64,000 nucleotides of DNA. Source: Acanthosoma haemorrhoidale (Eukaryota > Arthropoda > Insecta > Hemiptera > Acanthosomatidae). This document shows, piece by piece, positions 1 to 11,700 of the stretch (its first letter is position 1; every line of letters begins with the position of its first letter). The notes under the pieces were generated by a model. It had not been told where the DNA came from and made no database searches. It saw only the letters and a list, made by a program, of their open reading frames with translations. The DNA lies in NCBI GenBank assembly GCA_930367205.1, contig OV884015.1, positions 110,362,509 to 110,426,508 on the forward strand. The letters are read 5' to 3'. Position numbers and translations under genes: made by a program.

Positions 1-3000
1 TTACTTACTGAGCATGCGCGAACGTTACCTCATCACGGATTTAAAACATGTAGGAACACTTTTTCCAATCTCTGACTGTTGCCTCATTAAGAAGGTTACT
101 TTATAAAACAACTTACTTGTTTATGACGCGGCTTGTTGGCCTGAAAAAACGCGAATTCTATTTGGTTTTTATTAGAGAAGCTTACGGTTATAAATTGTAA
201 TCTAATATGTCAAAAGCAATGTAAAATGCAGTCGAATTATTATGTCCTTCGTAAAAAAAATTAATAATCGGCCCGCTTTTGTAACTAAGGAAAAATCATT
301 TATAAATAAAAAAGATTAAAATTAACCCCTACTGATAAAGAAGTTCAACGGTTAATCATTTTAAAGTGGATATTCAGTTATTGATTGATAAAATAAAATT
401 TAACGTCTATTCATTTTATGGCTAATAATTTGTAATTGAAGTAGTGAAAAGTTACATAGCTTAAATTAATTCTAAAAATATTTCTAACCTTTCTTTTTAT
501 GGTGAGCGGGAAAAGAGTGGAGTAGAATGACTGCGCATGTCTTTGATTATTAGTCCTTACCCCAATCCTCGGATCGTTTTGACAATCGCAAACTGGTTTC
601 AAACTAGGTTTTGAGAGTGTTGGGACAGAAGTTTGACAGTTTTGGTTTTGGGCGAGTTGGAACGGCACAACTGTTTGATGATAGTTTGGACTCGTGTTGG
701 AACGAACCTAATGATTACATTCTTCCACCATGTTGATTAAACCAACTCATCAGATAAGACCACTCAGTAAACTTTTAACTTACGAAATTTTAACTCTTGT
801 GCTTTGTTTTTTAAACTTTATAATTATGTTCAATTTGAGAAATAATCTAAACAAGAAATCCAATCAGTTGCTGTTAAATTTAACATGACATGATCCTAAA
901 TTGAAACTGTAGACCAAGATGGATGTGAAACAAGATATGGATATGGGCTTTTTGAAAGGTTCAAAATTAAGCCTTCCAACCATCTCAAACACTTTATATT
1001 TAGTTTCAAAAAAATTTTGTTAGTTATGAAATCCTTTTTTTAAATGATTGTTTAATAAAAATAAAATAGTTGGTTATATTTTTAGTTCTAAGTTATAGGA
1101 GTTCATTCTGGGTATAAAATAGATGAGTAGCAGGTTCTGTTATTATGTCACTTAAAACAATGCTTTGAATGGATGTTTCAGTGGTTTGATGACGCCAACA
1201 TTTCAAATGGGCGAGATGACAGGATCGACCCAGTCGTTGGCGGTCAGCTATGATGTGGCAAGTTTCCCTCACTCTCGAGAGCCTAGCCCAACAAGAGAAG
1301 TTACTCAAAGGCACAATGATTTATGAGCTTGTTAAATGTTACCTTTTATGTAACTTAAAAAAATTGAATATTGTGAAATGTTATGGCATAATGCCAATAT
1401 TGGGGAGATTCTTATGATATTTTATTGTAGAGACAATAATAAGAAAAGTAATACAATTTCTATTTAGAGAATACAACATTGAATTAAAGTTTTAAAGGTA
1501 TTTTGAATTATATTGTTGTAAATTGATAAGCAATCTAACATAGTTATTGAACGAGGTGTAAATCCGTGACTGCATTTGAGTTACTGTCACTGGGTATAGA
1601 TTAGTTCCCACCTCATAGTATCAAACAAATTGGTAATAAGTAGGCACATTAGTAATAAACTAAATGTTTTAGTAAAAAATATTTTATTAACGAAATAGTA
1701 AATTAAAGACAGAACAGGGCCTCTCAAGGTTGATGATCTGTTTCTTAAGTTTGATAATGGTTGGACCTCTTATGGTTGATTTCAACCAAAAGTGTAACGC
1801 ACTTAAAAGTGAATTAAAAATAGTTTTAAGGGACATCGGTTTGTATATAGCGGCAGAGGTCCACGTGACCTGACCTGCATCTTATCCTAAGAGTTTTCTT
1901 TGCAAAATTTGAAGAATTTCTGTTAAATTTTAACAGATTTAGAAGTTTTAGTATTTTATTGAAAGTCATTGTTCTGAGGAAACAAAATATTATTCAGGCC
2001 ATTCAATTTTTGGTTTGAGAGATTGAGCATGGCAAATTAAGTTTAAAAGTAATAATTCGAAAAAATTATCTTTTAACATTACTAGAAACATCGCGTACAG
2101 GATATTTTGTTAGTTTGGGTTCTTAGGATAATGGTGCAAGGAAAAAGTACAGCTAAGGGACAGGATGGATCTGGAGAAAATTTAATTGGTCATTTATTGA
2201 AAACAATGAACTGGCTATTTAAATAAACAAGAAGTCAGGAACTAAATGACCATATTAGACTTAATCGTCACATATTAACTAATGGACTCTTGGTAGGCCT
2301 TTATTCTTCTGGGGATGTCACGCCAGGAATTACTAAATTTTTGATATAAAGTAATGCTTAAAAAAACCTAAGGATCTCATTTGCTTTTGGCAATTATGTA
2401 TTATTTTAAACATATATTTTTATGTTATTAATTAATGTATAAAATCTCATTAATAATTTTTGATTTTGAGAAAAATAGTGTTTGGCCAGAGGTTGAACCT
2501 GGAATTTTCTGGTTTCCGCCCAGTTATTACTAAGCTGACATCTGAACAATGGATTTATTCTTATCTCTTAGAACATTGCATTTTGCAATATTTGTCAACC
2601 ATTGACCACAATGGAATTAGTATTCGATTTTTTAAAAATAGAATTATATATACATTCTTTAACAGATATATTATTAATTATCATCATTTTAACTGTAGCA
2701 TTTAATGGTGCAAATTCGAATTAATTTGTGGTGTTAGAGAAAACTATTGTGTTGAGCAGGGTTTGGCCCAGGTCCCCCTACATCAGTTGTAAGAAGCCCT
2801 AGCTTGAAATTGGAAGGTCCTTGTCAATTAAGGCATGTTTAGTGACCCTATGTTACCATCTACAGCGTATTATACGACTGAAACCTCACGAGATTAAGAT
2901 TATCATGAACAAATTATAGCGATTGCTGCGATATCCCTGAAGGCATTTGCTTTGACTCTACTTTACAAATATTTTATCGATATCACTTGAGCAAATGACT

Positions 3001-3280
3001 AGTATCAAACGCATGTACATATAAATTATAGTGTGAATGTAAATTGTAATCTTGTTAAGTATTTAGACATTTTAAAACTGAAAGACTGTGATTTAATTTT
3101 ATTTATTTACAAGTGTCACTATCATAAGTGATAAATGAATGATTCATGATTTTATTCTGGGGTGGTTATACCCATATTTGTATCATATAGGTGTATCAAA
3201 TACTCTATCTACGAGCTACATGGAAGAAATTGACATCGGCATCCACGGTAAGTAATAAGAAGTGATGAGCCCCCATTATG
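1..3280. other. AT-rich region, no gene supported
   Basis: Several short open frames occur (for example 411-668, 1093-1314 and 2460-2705), but none shows a recognisable protein motif, flanking splice consensus or coding-like composition. I see nothing that can be assigned here. Confidence 0.5.
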
Positions 3281-3289
3281 CATTTTTAT

Positions 3290-3690
3290 TACCTTCCAGT
3301 ATTGGCAAAAGCCAGATAAGCCCGCAGAGTGGCGACAGTAGAAATGGTTGTTCTGAGGATAAAAGACTCGGAGGGATTGTGACGACAGATATGAGAAAAT
3401 TTGGTAGATCTTTGGGGTAAGGCACATGAACGCGGTTCTAGAGGAACACCAGTTGAAATGGTTTGGTCATGACATAGAATGGGAGGTGAAAGAAAAGCAA
3501 GGTAGCTGAAGGTTGGTAGACCACAAATTATGTATCCAAGCCTAATTCAGAGGCTCGAGAGTGAACTAACGATGTTCTTGAGTGGGGATAAAACAAGCCA
3601 ACGAATAGGTTAAAATGGGCCGAGGCTTAACCTTCACGCTTAGTGGTGCTACACAGTAAAAAGGGAAGAAGAGGGTGCAATAATCAATAA
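3290..3690 (+). mobile_element. degenerate non-LTR retrotransposon 3' end (possible)
   Basis: One forward frame reads LEEHQLKWFGHDIEW, like the L-x-W-F-G-H-x-x-R-M motif near the C-terminus of RTE-type and related non-LTR polymerases. A GRPQ segment and a KREE ending follow, as in the GRPR..W tail of that family. The frame is broken by stops, so this is at most a remnant. The call rests on short motifs only. Confidence 0.35.
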
Positions 3691-3699
3691 ACCTTGAAT

Positions 3700-4385
3700 G
3701 GACTATACTCTAGAGAAATTATATATTCCTCATCACCTAGGTGTGGTCGATTCCTTCACTTTTCACCGTACAATATACTCGGGGGATTTAAGTTATTAAT
3801 AATTATTATTATTATTATTAGTTAGTAAGTTGCCATGATCCAGATAAAGTAAGGTTATGCAATGTTTGCACTTACAAATACAAAATTCCCATGAAATTTG
3901 GCCCAGGATCATTTAGGTTCAGATCTAATGCTTCAAATTAGTTCTATTTCTGATCTTTTAGAAGTCTCTAAATATCTAGTTCTTGATCCTAAATTATTAT
4001 GTACCTAGATGAAATCGGAGAGTATATCAATCCCAAAATGTATTTGCTTTCACAAAAGACCAAACTATGGTTAGTAAATTATACGATTCCATAATTACAA
4101 GGACTTATCGATGTCATTGTTAATATTTATTTAATTTTAGTCCCATTTCGACAACATGAAATGACTGTTGTGATGATTAGAAGTTTCTATAATTATGTGT
4201 TGGAGTTTCTATGTCCAAGTTTGTAGATATACATTATATTTTATTACACTTCTTTTAAAATTAATATGTCACTCTCGACATGTTGGTCGACCTCTCCCAC
4301 CCTGGGCGGGTGCGCACATAGACATAAAACAAAAAGAAGAAAAAAAAAATTGTGTACACAAATATTCTCATGTTGTAGATCCAAG
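3700..4385. other. no gene supported
   Basis: AT-rich sequence with a short ATT microsatellite near 3795-3820 and a 67-codon open frame (4195-4398) without recognisable motif. Nothing further can be assigned. Confidence 0.45.
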
Positions 4386-5040
4386 GCCAGCACTTTAAGT
4401 AGTTATTAGACATTAATATTTCTAGATGAAGCAATCTCCATTAAAAATGTGTGGTATCAAAAAATAATTTCTAAAAAATATATATAAATGTGTCAGGGTC
4501 ATGTCTAAAGCCTTGTTTATAATCAAAATAGTGAAATGAAATGTGTGATAAGAAAATTATGTAAATAAAAATATATTGCATTTTTCTAAAACTTCATTGT
4601 ATTTTATACCCTATTAGTTCCACAGTAGTTATTACGTACAGATCATATAAAAATGAGTTGAAGGTAATCAAAAAGCTTATTTTGGTACATAATTATTTAA
4701 TAATTAATGGCTGTGAAAATGATTCCATGATAATTTTTTGTAATTCTAATCTACTAAAGTCCCATTACATATTAATCAGAATGTCGAGATCATCAATTTT
4801 AAAAATTTTACACCTCAATATGCCTGAAAAACATTTATTTTTAATAACAAATGAAATAATTAATGTCCCTTCATTACTTTGATTTTTAGCATCTCTGGGA
4901 TCTCAAGTAAAACACTATGAAAATCACTTTAATACAATTTTTTATGATTAAAGCCCCGACACACAAAACATAATTAATTACGATATCATAATATTTTATT
5001 TGATATTCTATTATTATAACTTTTTTTCAATAATAATTAA
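4386..5040 (+). repeat. local direct duplication, copy 1
   Basis: Copy 1 of a segment found again about 2.24 kb downstream at 6628-7115. Both contain CCAGCACTTTAAGTAGTTAT, then GTGTCAGGGTCATGTCTAAA, and later TACTAAAGTCCCATTACAT, in the same order and orientation with indels. The shared part ends near an ATTATTATAAC stretch before TTCAATAATAATT. No coding potential is seen. It may be a dispersed repeat or a local tandem event. Confidence 0.8.
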
Positions 5041-6029
5041 TTAATAAATCACTTCATTAATTTTCATGGGTTTCTATTACTTAAGGTTTCATCAGGGCAT
5101 CAAATGAAACTACAATGTCAAATACTAAATATATCTTATAATTATTAGTAGAAATCCCAGAAAATTATATAAAAAGCTTAATGTATGCACAATGGGATAT
5201 ATTCTAAGTAGATTGGAACAAAAGATAGCAGATTTACGTTGGCTTGTGCCTCATATTTTTCTTCTCGTATCGCAAATTCTAGTCAAGCAGTACCATTCCA
5301 TACTAAAATTCCAAATTATGTATACTCATTAGTCCAATGGAGTTTATACATGAATAAAAAAAGATAAAACATCTTATTATCTCATTTTGTATAAATTATT
5401 AAGTATTGATGATGTGTCACAACATAACAACAAATGGCAACATTCATATGTTTTGAATAACTGTTTAAATTAACCAATCAGACAGCAATATTGTAAGACT
5501 AACAGTCCACTTAAGTTCAGAAATGGTATGTTTGTTGTTCTAGTATAATCGGACTATATGTGTTAATTTTATCAATTCAGTACTGATTCCCAGCCATCGG
5601 TCCTGTTAGTTACGAAATGTAACCAGGACAGTTTGGAAATTATAAAACTCAATTATATGTTGAAAACTCAAAATGCTTATTAATTACTAGATATATTTTT
5701 TTTAAAACTTGCATGAAATTTTATAAAAACATTCAAGAATACAAATTATTATTTGAATCATTTCATTCTTCAAAAAAATATAAGAACAAGAAGTGAAATT
5801 ATAAATGTAAATTATTTACTAGTATCTTAAATATGTTTTGCTGTTTTTTTTTTTTGCAAAATTACTTTTATAAACTATACTGTATTATAAAGAGGTAATT
5901 TGTGTTAGCACAGTTGTTTTGGGTAATCTCTGAAATACTAAATTGCTTTGAAAAAAACTCCTGAACCATATGAAAGCTTATTTATTTGTGGGCAATCTAA
6001 AAATTATTAAGATATTTGTTCCAATAGTT

Positions 6030-6180
6030 TGGCAGTTATCATGCTCACTTTTAACAGCGGAGAACAGGATGCGATCCACCACCAAGGATTTTTTCTTTGG
6101 AAGATGGGTCTGGTCGGAGTTGACTCGGTCTCATGAGGGTAAATGAGTAGCTACTCGAATAAATAAATAGCAAATAGGAT
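6030..6180 (+). mobile_element. tRNA-derived SINE, family A, copy 1
   Basis: The head resembles a tRNA gene: TTGGCAGTTATCATGCTCAC as a degenerate A box and GATGCGATCC as a degenerate B box. A body follows with GACTCGGTCTCATGAGGGTA, then a tail rich in AATA units. The CTCATGAGGGTAAATGAG core recurs at 31950-32045, and a relative lies in reverse orientation at 36080-36337. Three related copies with a tRNA-like 5' part point to a pol III SINE. Confidence 0.6.
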
Positions 6181-6627
6181 TTAGAAAACAGAGGTAACGC
6201 CTAGTGCTGGTACCTCAGTGTCACCTACCAATTATAGCAACAATTTCGATCAGCTCTACCTTATCAAGGGCTGTTTTGACATGGATTAATTTAATCTAAA
6301 AAAAAATAACATGTAGCGAGGGCATATGACCTTAGCTGTTGAGAAAGCTTGTTAATAAAAAAATCCTTATTTTAAACTTTTTTGTTTTCATGCATTTATT
6401 CAACAAAGTCATGAGCATACAAAATTGCTGGTCCAAAAACATAAAAATACACACAAAAAAATTAAATTAATAAAAATTTCAGACAAACAAAGTCATCCGA
6501 GTCTTCACTTTCAGGGAGGCGATTAAACATTTTAGGTACTTCTAATCGAAGTGTGTGTCTAAAGTCCTATTACACAATGAACACCTTAAAAAACTACTTT
6601 TGAGGACGTTACCACACTTTTAATTCA

Positions 6628-7115
6628 CACAGCCAGCACTTTAAGTAGTTATTAGACATAGACGAAGCAATCACCATTAAAAATGTATGGTTTCAAAAAA
6701 TATACACAAATGTGTCAGGGTCATGTCTAAAGCCTTGTTTATAATCAAAATAGTGAATTGAAATGTGTGATAAGAAAATTTTGTAAATAAAAATATATTG
6801 CTTTTTTTCTAAAACTTCATTGTATTTTATACCCCATTTGTTCCAGAGTAGTTATTATGTACGGATCATATAACAATGAGTTGAAATTAATCAAAAAGCT
6901 TGTCTGGTACTTATTTATTTAATGAACTAACACCGGTGAAAATGATTTTATGAAAATTTTTTGTAATTTTAATCTACTAAAGTCCCATTACATTTTAATC
7001 AGAATGTCGAGATCAATGATTTCACTCAATATGCTTGAAAAATATTTATTTTTTATATTTATTTTATTTGATATTCCATTATTATAACTGACGTGATATT
7101 AAATTATAACTTTTT
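6628..7115 (+). repeat. local direct duplication, copy 2
   Basis: Second copy of the segment at 4386-5040, with small deletions and substitutions. Matching landmarks occur in the same order (CACTTTAAGTAGTTATTAGA, TGTCAGGGTCATGTC, AATCAGAATGTCGAGATCA). Confidence 0.8.
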
Positions 7116-7414
7116 TCAATAATAATTGGGCGTAAATACTACTTGAAATACAAAGACGATTTCTTTGCCTCAGTGTCTGCAGATTGTTTTTTTTTCTCTC
7201 TCCAGCTCCTTGAACTATTTTTTTTTTCCAAAGCTTTCTTTTTTTCTAAAATATTGGCTTCCATCATTCACTTCCACTTTCAGGTGGTTGTAACGAATGG
7301 AAGTCTTTGGATTTTTATTTTAGGGGATTGAGTACGACGGATTGACTGTCCACACTATTAAAGGATAAATACATTTTTTCTCAGCAATCTGCCTTCTTCA
7401 TTTAAGCGGAGTAT

Positions 7415-7878
7415 GATGTAGTTTCTCTGCCATATCCTCTCCACCGATTTCTTTAAAATTGTCGACACTCATTTTGGGGCCCTGGTGACTGCCTCAGAGC
7501 TGTGTTCAGCTATCTTAGGATGCCTGCGAAGGAAAGATTTGTACAAACCATCGCCAGGAAAATTGTCTTTAAAGGGAGTTTTTATATTATTCAGAGTTAC
7601 AAACTCTTTTACTTATTGTAAACTGTCCGTTTTTCTTTTTGGAGAAATTTTATCTGCAAAAAGCTCAATCCATGCTACTAAATTAATTTCATCTTCTTGG
7701 GAGAGGATAGGTCAAGGCCCAAATGATGACTTTACAAACTTACCACTCAATCTGAAATCTTAAGAGTTGCCCTAAGGACACCAAATCTTTTTGAGATGGA
7801 TTTGATAGAAGATCCCGTCTTGATCGCATTAAAAGGTTTCTCCAAATCTTCTTTTGAATAATTTTGCTTCTTAGGCAT
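7415..7878 (-). pseudogene. pogo/Tigger-like transposase remnant
   Basis: On the reverse strand a methionine at 7878 opens MPKKQNYSKEDLEKPFNAIK, followed by SISKRFGVLRATL. This matches the N-terminal Psq-type helix-turn-helix of pogo/Tigger-like transposases. Further along, in shifting frames with stops, come a QEDEINLVAWI stretch and FPGDGLYKSFLRRHPKIAE, which resembles the CENP-B/Tc5-type second helix-turn-helix (FPG..W...F..RHP). The catalytic DDE part is missing. This is a dead 5' fragment. Confidence 0.65.
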
Positions 7879-8746
7879 ATTTTGACCTATTAAAATATAA
7901 AAAAAAAAAAATTCAATGAAAATGAAAGTGTATTTCAAACGTACTACAAAAATCTTGACAGTGTCAATAGCTAGACAAGATTCGGCTATTGTCATCGAGT
8001 AAATAACTTGAAATAATACAAATAAAATTGTAAACACAACTTGAGCATTATTATATCAAAGAATGCTGAAGAAACTGAGTTTGATTAAAAAAATAAAATA
8101 AAAAATAGGTAATTTTAGTTTAAGACATACATTAAAATGTCTTTATTCATAAATCAAGATTGTAATGAATGAATTGTCTTAAATTATTTTGACGATTAAA
8201 AGAAAAGAAACCATAAATCATTCAACAAAAAAAACAGAAGAAAATGTCTTCTTAACTAATTTGTTAGTAGTAACTTTCTCCATTACTGTTTAATAAGCTT
8301 TTTTTTTCATGTTTACAGAGCAAAAATCTTTTAACACGGCTGAATTCTATGATTTATAAGGAATCCCCCCCCCCATTTATTTAAAACAACATTCACACGA
8401 AATCTTATTTTTTTCAGTTAAAGATTAGAGTGTCAATAAATATATTTTGTCAAAAAGTGAATATTCAAAAGAGATAGAATTTAGTTTTAAAAAGTAGAGG
8501 GGGAATAACGGATATTTTATCATAAATAACGGATCGATAGTTTTTTTTTAAGCTGTGTCTTTTAACAGCTACACGTTGTTTAATCTTATCACTAGAGATA
8601 ACGGTATTGATACAGATCAAATAAAGATTTGAAAGTTTATCTTGATGAGTTAACTGTCAAGAAGATATTTTCGGACCTGACATGTCTATTATATAACTTA
8701 AATAAGAAAAGGGAGGATTGTTGAATGTGATAAATCCCCAACCATA
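7879..8746. other. intergenic sequence upstream of MRI1
   Basis: About 0.87 kb of AT-rich sequence with several A and T runs and a short C run near 8366. It should contain the MRI1 promoter, but I see no element strong enough to name. Confidence 0.4.
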
Positions 8747-11700
8747 ATGTTTAAGCCATCGTTAAAATCTATCAAGTATCATGAAGGTGATTTGGAAATT
8801 TTGGATCAGCTTTTGCTACCTATGGAGTCAAAATATGTGAAAATTATAACTGTAGAAGACGGGTGGGAGGCCATTCATAACATGCAAGTAATTATAGTAT
8901 TATGCTCGACTTTTGTCATTGAAAAACTTTTCAAAAACTGGGATTTAACTGAGAAATTTTAGGTGAGAGGCGCTCCAGCCATAGCCATCGTAGGATGCTT
9001 GAGCTTAGCCGTAGAACTTTACAGAAGCTCTTTTGATTCTAAAGAAAACCTTAATATCGCAATTACAAAGAAGTTAGATTATTTAGTCTCGTCAAGACCA
9101 ACTGCAGTAAATTTAATGAAAGAAGCAGAAAAGTTAACTAAATATGCTAATGAATTGCTAATAAACAATAAAGTGACTGTTGAAGACATGAGAACATGGT
9201 AATTTTTTTTACTATTTCACTTTGTTGGATGAATATTTACTTTAGACTTGTTAGTTAATCTTAACTAGATCATATTTAGAGATGATAAACTAGTAACAAT
9301 AAACTTATAATGACTATTTTTGTACTATCATTATATAGGGTGTCCCAGAATTAATGCAAGATTTGATTTAAATAGAAAACACAGTTTTTAGTATTTTTTT
9401 ATTGAATTATTAAGTAAATAGGATAGGTTTATTTATGAAATAACGGGCAAATGGCCTCCATGGCTTTGCTGGCAGTTACGCACTCTTTTGTTGAAATTGT
9501 CCATAACCATTAGGTTTAAATGAGGTTGAATTTAGTTAATGCAGCTTTGAATTTCCTATTTTAATGCATGGGTGAATGTGGGCTTGTTGACATACACCTT
9601 TGACTTCAAATAACCCCATAAAAAGAAATCTAAAGGTGTTAAATCACACGATATAGGGGGCCAATTCTGATCACCGAAACGAGAGAGTTCACGACCTGGA
9701 AATGTCTCATGCAGTATTTGCATTGTTTCATGGGCTGTATGGCATGTGGCACCATCTTGTTGAAACCACATATTGGCCACATCAATATCATCCAATTTCA
9801 GCATGGTCTACGACGCCGAATTTATGTTCCTGGATTTTCAATAACACTCTCACCCACTGCTTCGATATTGTGTTTAGTGTCTCCAACTGATCCAGTCTCC
9901 CTAAATTTTTCAATTAATCTCATTACAGCTGATCAAGTCAAAACACTATTCCGACCATATTTTGTATGAAATTTTTGAACTGCAGCCGCCAAAGTTAATG
10001 TTCAACAATAAATACACATTCTATCGTGTAACGCTCCATTTTCACTAACCCTAAACTGTCAGCTGTCAAATTGTTTTTTTTTAGGGTTGCCAGCACAAAT
10101 TGCGGAAAATTCAAATCTTGCGTTAATTCTCGGACACTCATTAGTAAAATTGTTACTAGTGTTAAATACCCCTGCTCTTTACTGCGGATAAAACATACCT
10201 TAATAGGAAGTAGAATCATGGAACTCATCACTTAGGATTAACAGATTTTAATAAATAGTGCTAAATATACTAGGAAATTGAGGAGCATATAGCTGGAAAG
10301 CTAGAGAGGACACTAAGTTAAGAAAAGTTGAGTCGGGTCAGCACTAAGATGGGTGACCGCCTTCCTTGTGTCATTTCTCTCTCGCTGCTCGATGCACTTT
10401 GCGTAGGATTAGATCTGCCAGCCTACTGGAAATGGTGGCCACCCATCAGGGTAGTGTGACCCACTCATCTAACAGCTGACACCTCCAGCCCTTGAGAACC
10501 ACTAAAAGGGTGGACATACAAGAATGAGACTAGGACTTACACAGCTCTTTTCAAAACAAGAACCTACGCAATGCAAATATTCTAACATACGACTAACTTT
10601 TAAGCATTTATTTTTAGGATTAAAACTACGACTCACTTTTTTACAGTTCAACGAAGATACTCGCTGACAAAAGCCTCATGATTATTTAAAGAAATCATAA
10701 TGACAAGCATATCAATGATGAGCACTAAATTTTTGTTGTCAGATGTTACCTTTGTTTTGTCTTGGTATATTACTATTTAAAAAAAAAAATTCTATTATAT
10801 AAAAATCAAACACGAAATATTGAACATAATACTTGTCAGTTAATAAACTTTTAGTTTAATAAAATCAATGGAGGATCTGCTTGCTAAGGATATATCAGAC
10901 AATGTGGCCATCGGAAAATTTGGAGGAGATGAAATCTTGAAAGGTGGTCAAAGATCGTGCATTGTGCTCACTCACTGTAATACTGGATCACTTGCTACAG
11001 CTGACTACGGAACAGCTTTAGGAGTCATCAGAAATCTTCACGAGAGATCTTGCATTGGTATTAGCAAAAATATTTTTAAATATATCATTAATTTTTATGA
11101 TGCACTATTAGAAAAATGACTAGTGTATTCGTTTATATTTCATTGGTCATTTGTTTGTTTGGCGTTGTAAGTACACCAGCTTTTGTAGACAGCACAGTTT
11201 AAAAGTGATTACTCTTACCCTTACCTAGCTATAGTGGGAATGAATTCTAAATATATCTGAATGGACTCATGTCAAACAGTCGTTGCGAACTATGGGTTTA
11301 TTAGTGCTATTTTTTCTTTAAATACTTATTTTAAAAGGGACATTACTCAAATAAGGAATAACAGATAAATGTTTAAATGCTAAACCATGATAATATTATC
11401 GAAATTCATTTGTTGAGGGGAATTTTTTCATAAAAAATTGAATAGATTAGAAGCAAACTAATGGATCACTCGCATATTGTTCATGTCAGCTAGATAATCA
11501 TTTTGATAAGTAAAATTTTTCTACATGCAATACATGTAGTGACATTACATTATTTTCAGAACGAGTTTATTGTACCGAGACCAGACCCTATATGCAAGGG
11601 GCAAGGTTAACAGCCTATGAACTGCTTTACGAAGGGATCCCCAGCACGCTGATCTGTGACAGTGCTGTCGCTGCTTTGTTTAAAAACACTAAAGTAACAG

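Noticed and set aside
10314..10361. Functional 5S rRNA gene
   Set aside because: Only the internal-promoter part matches; the 5' and 3' stems of 5S rRNA are absent, so no folded 5S RNA could form.
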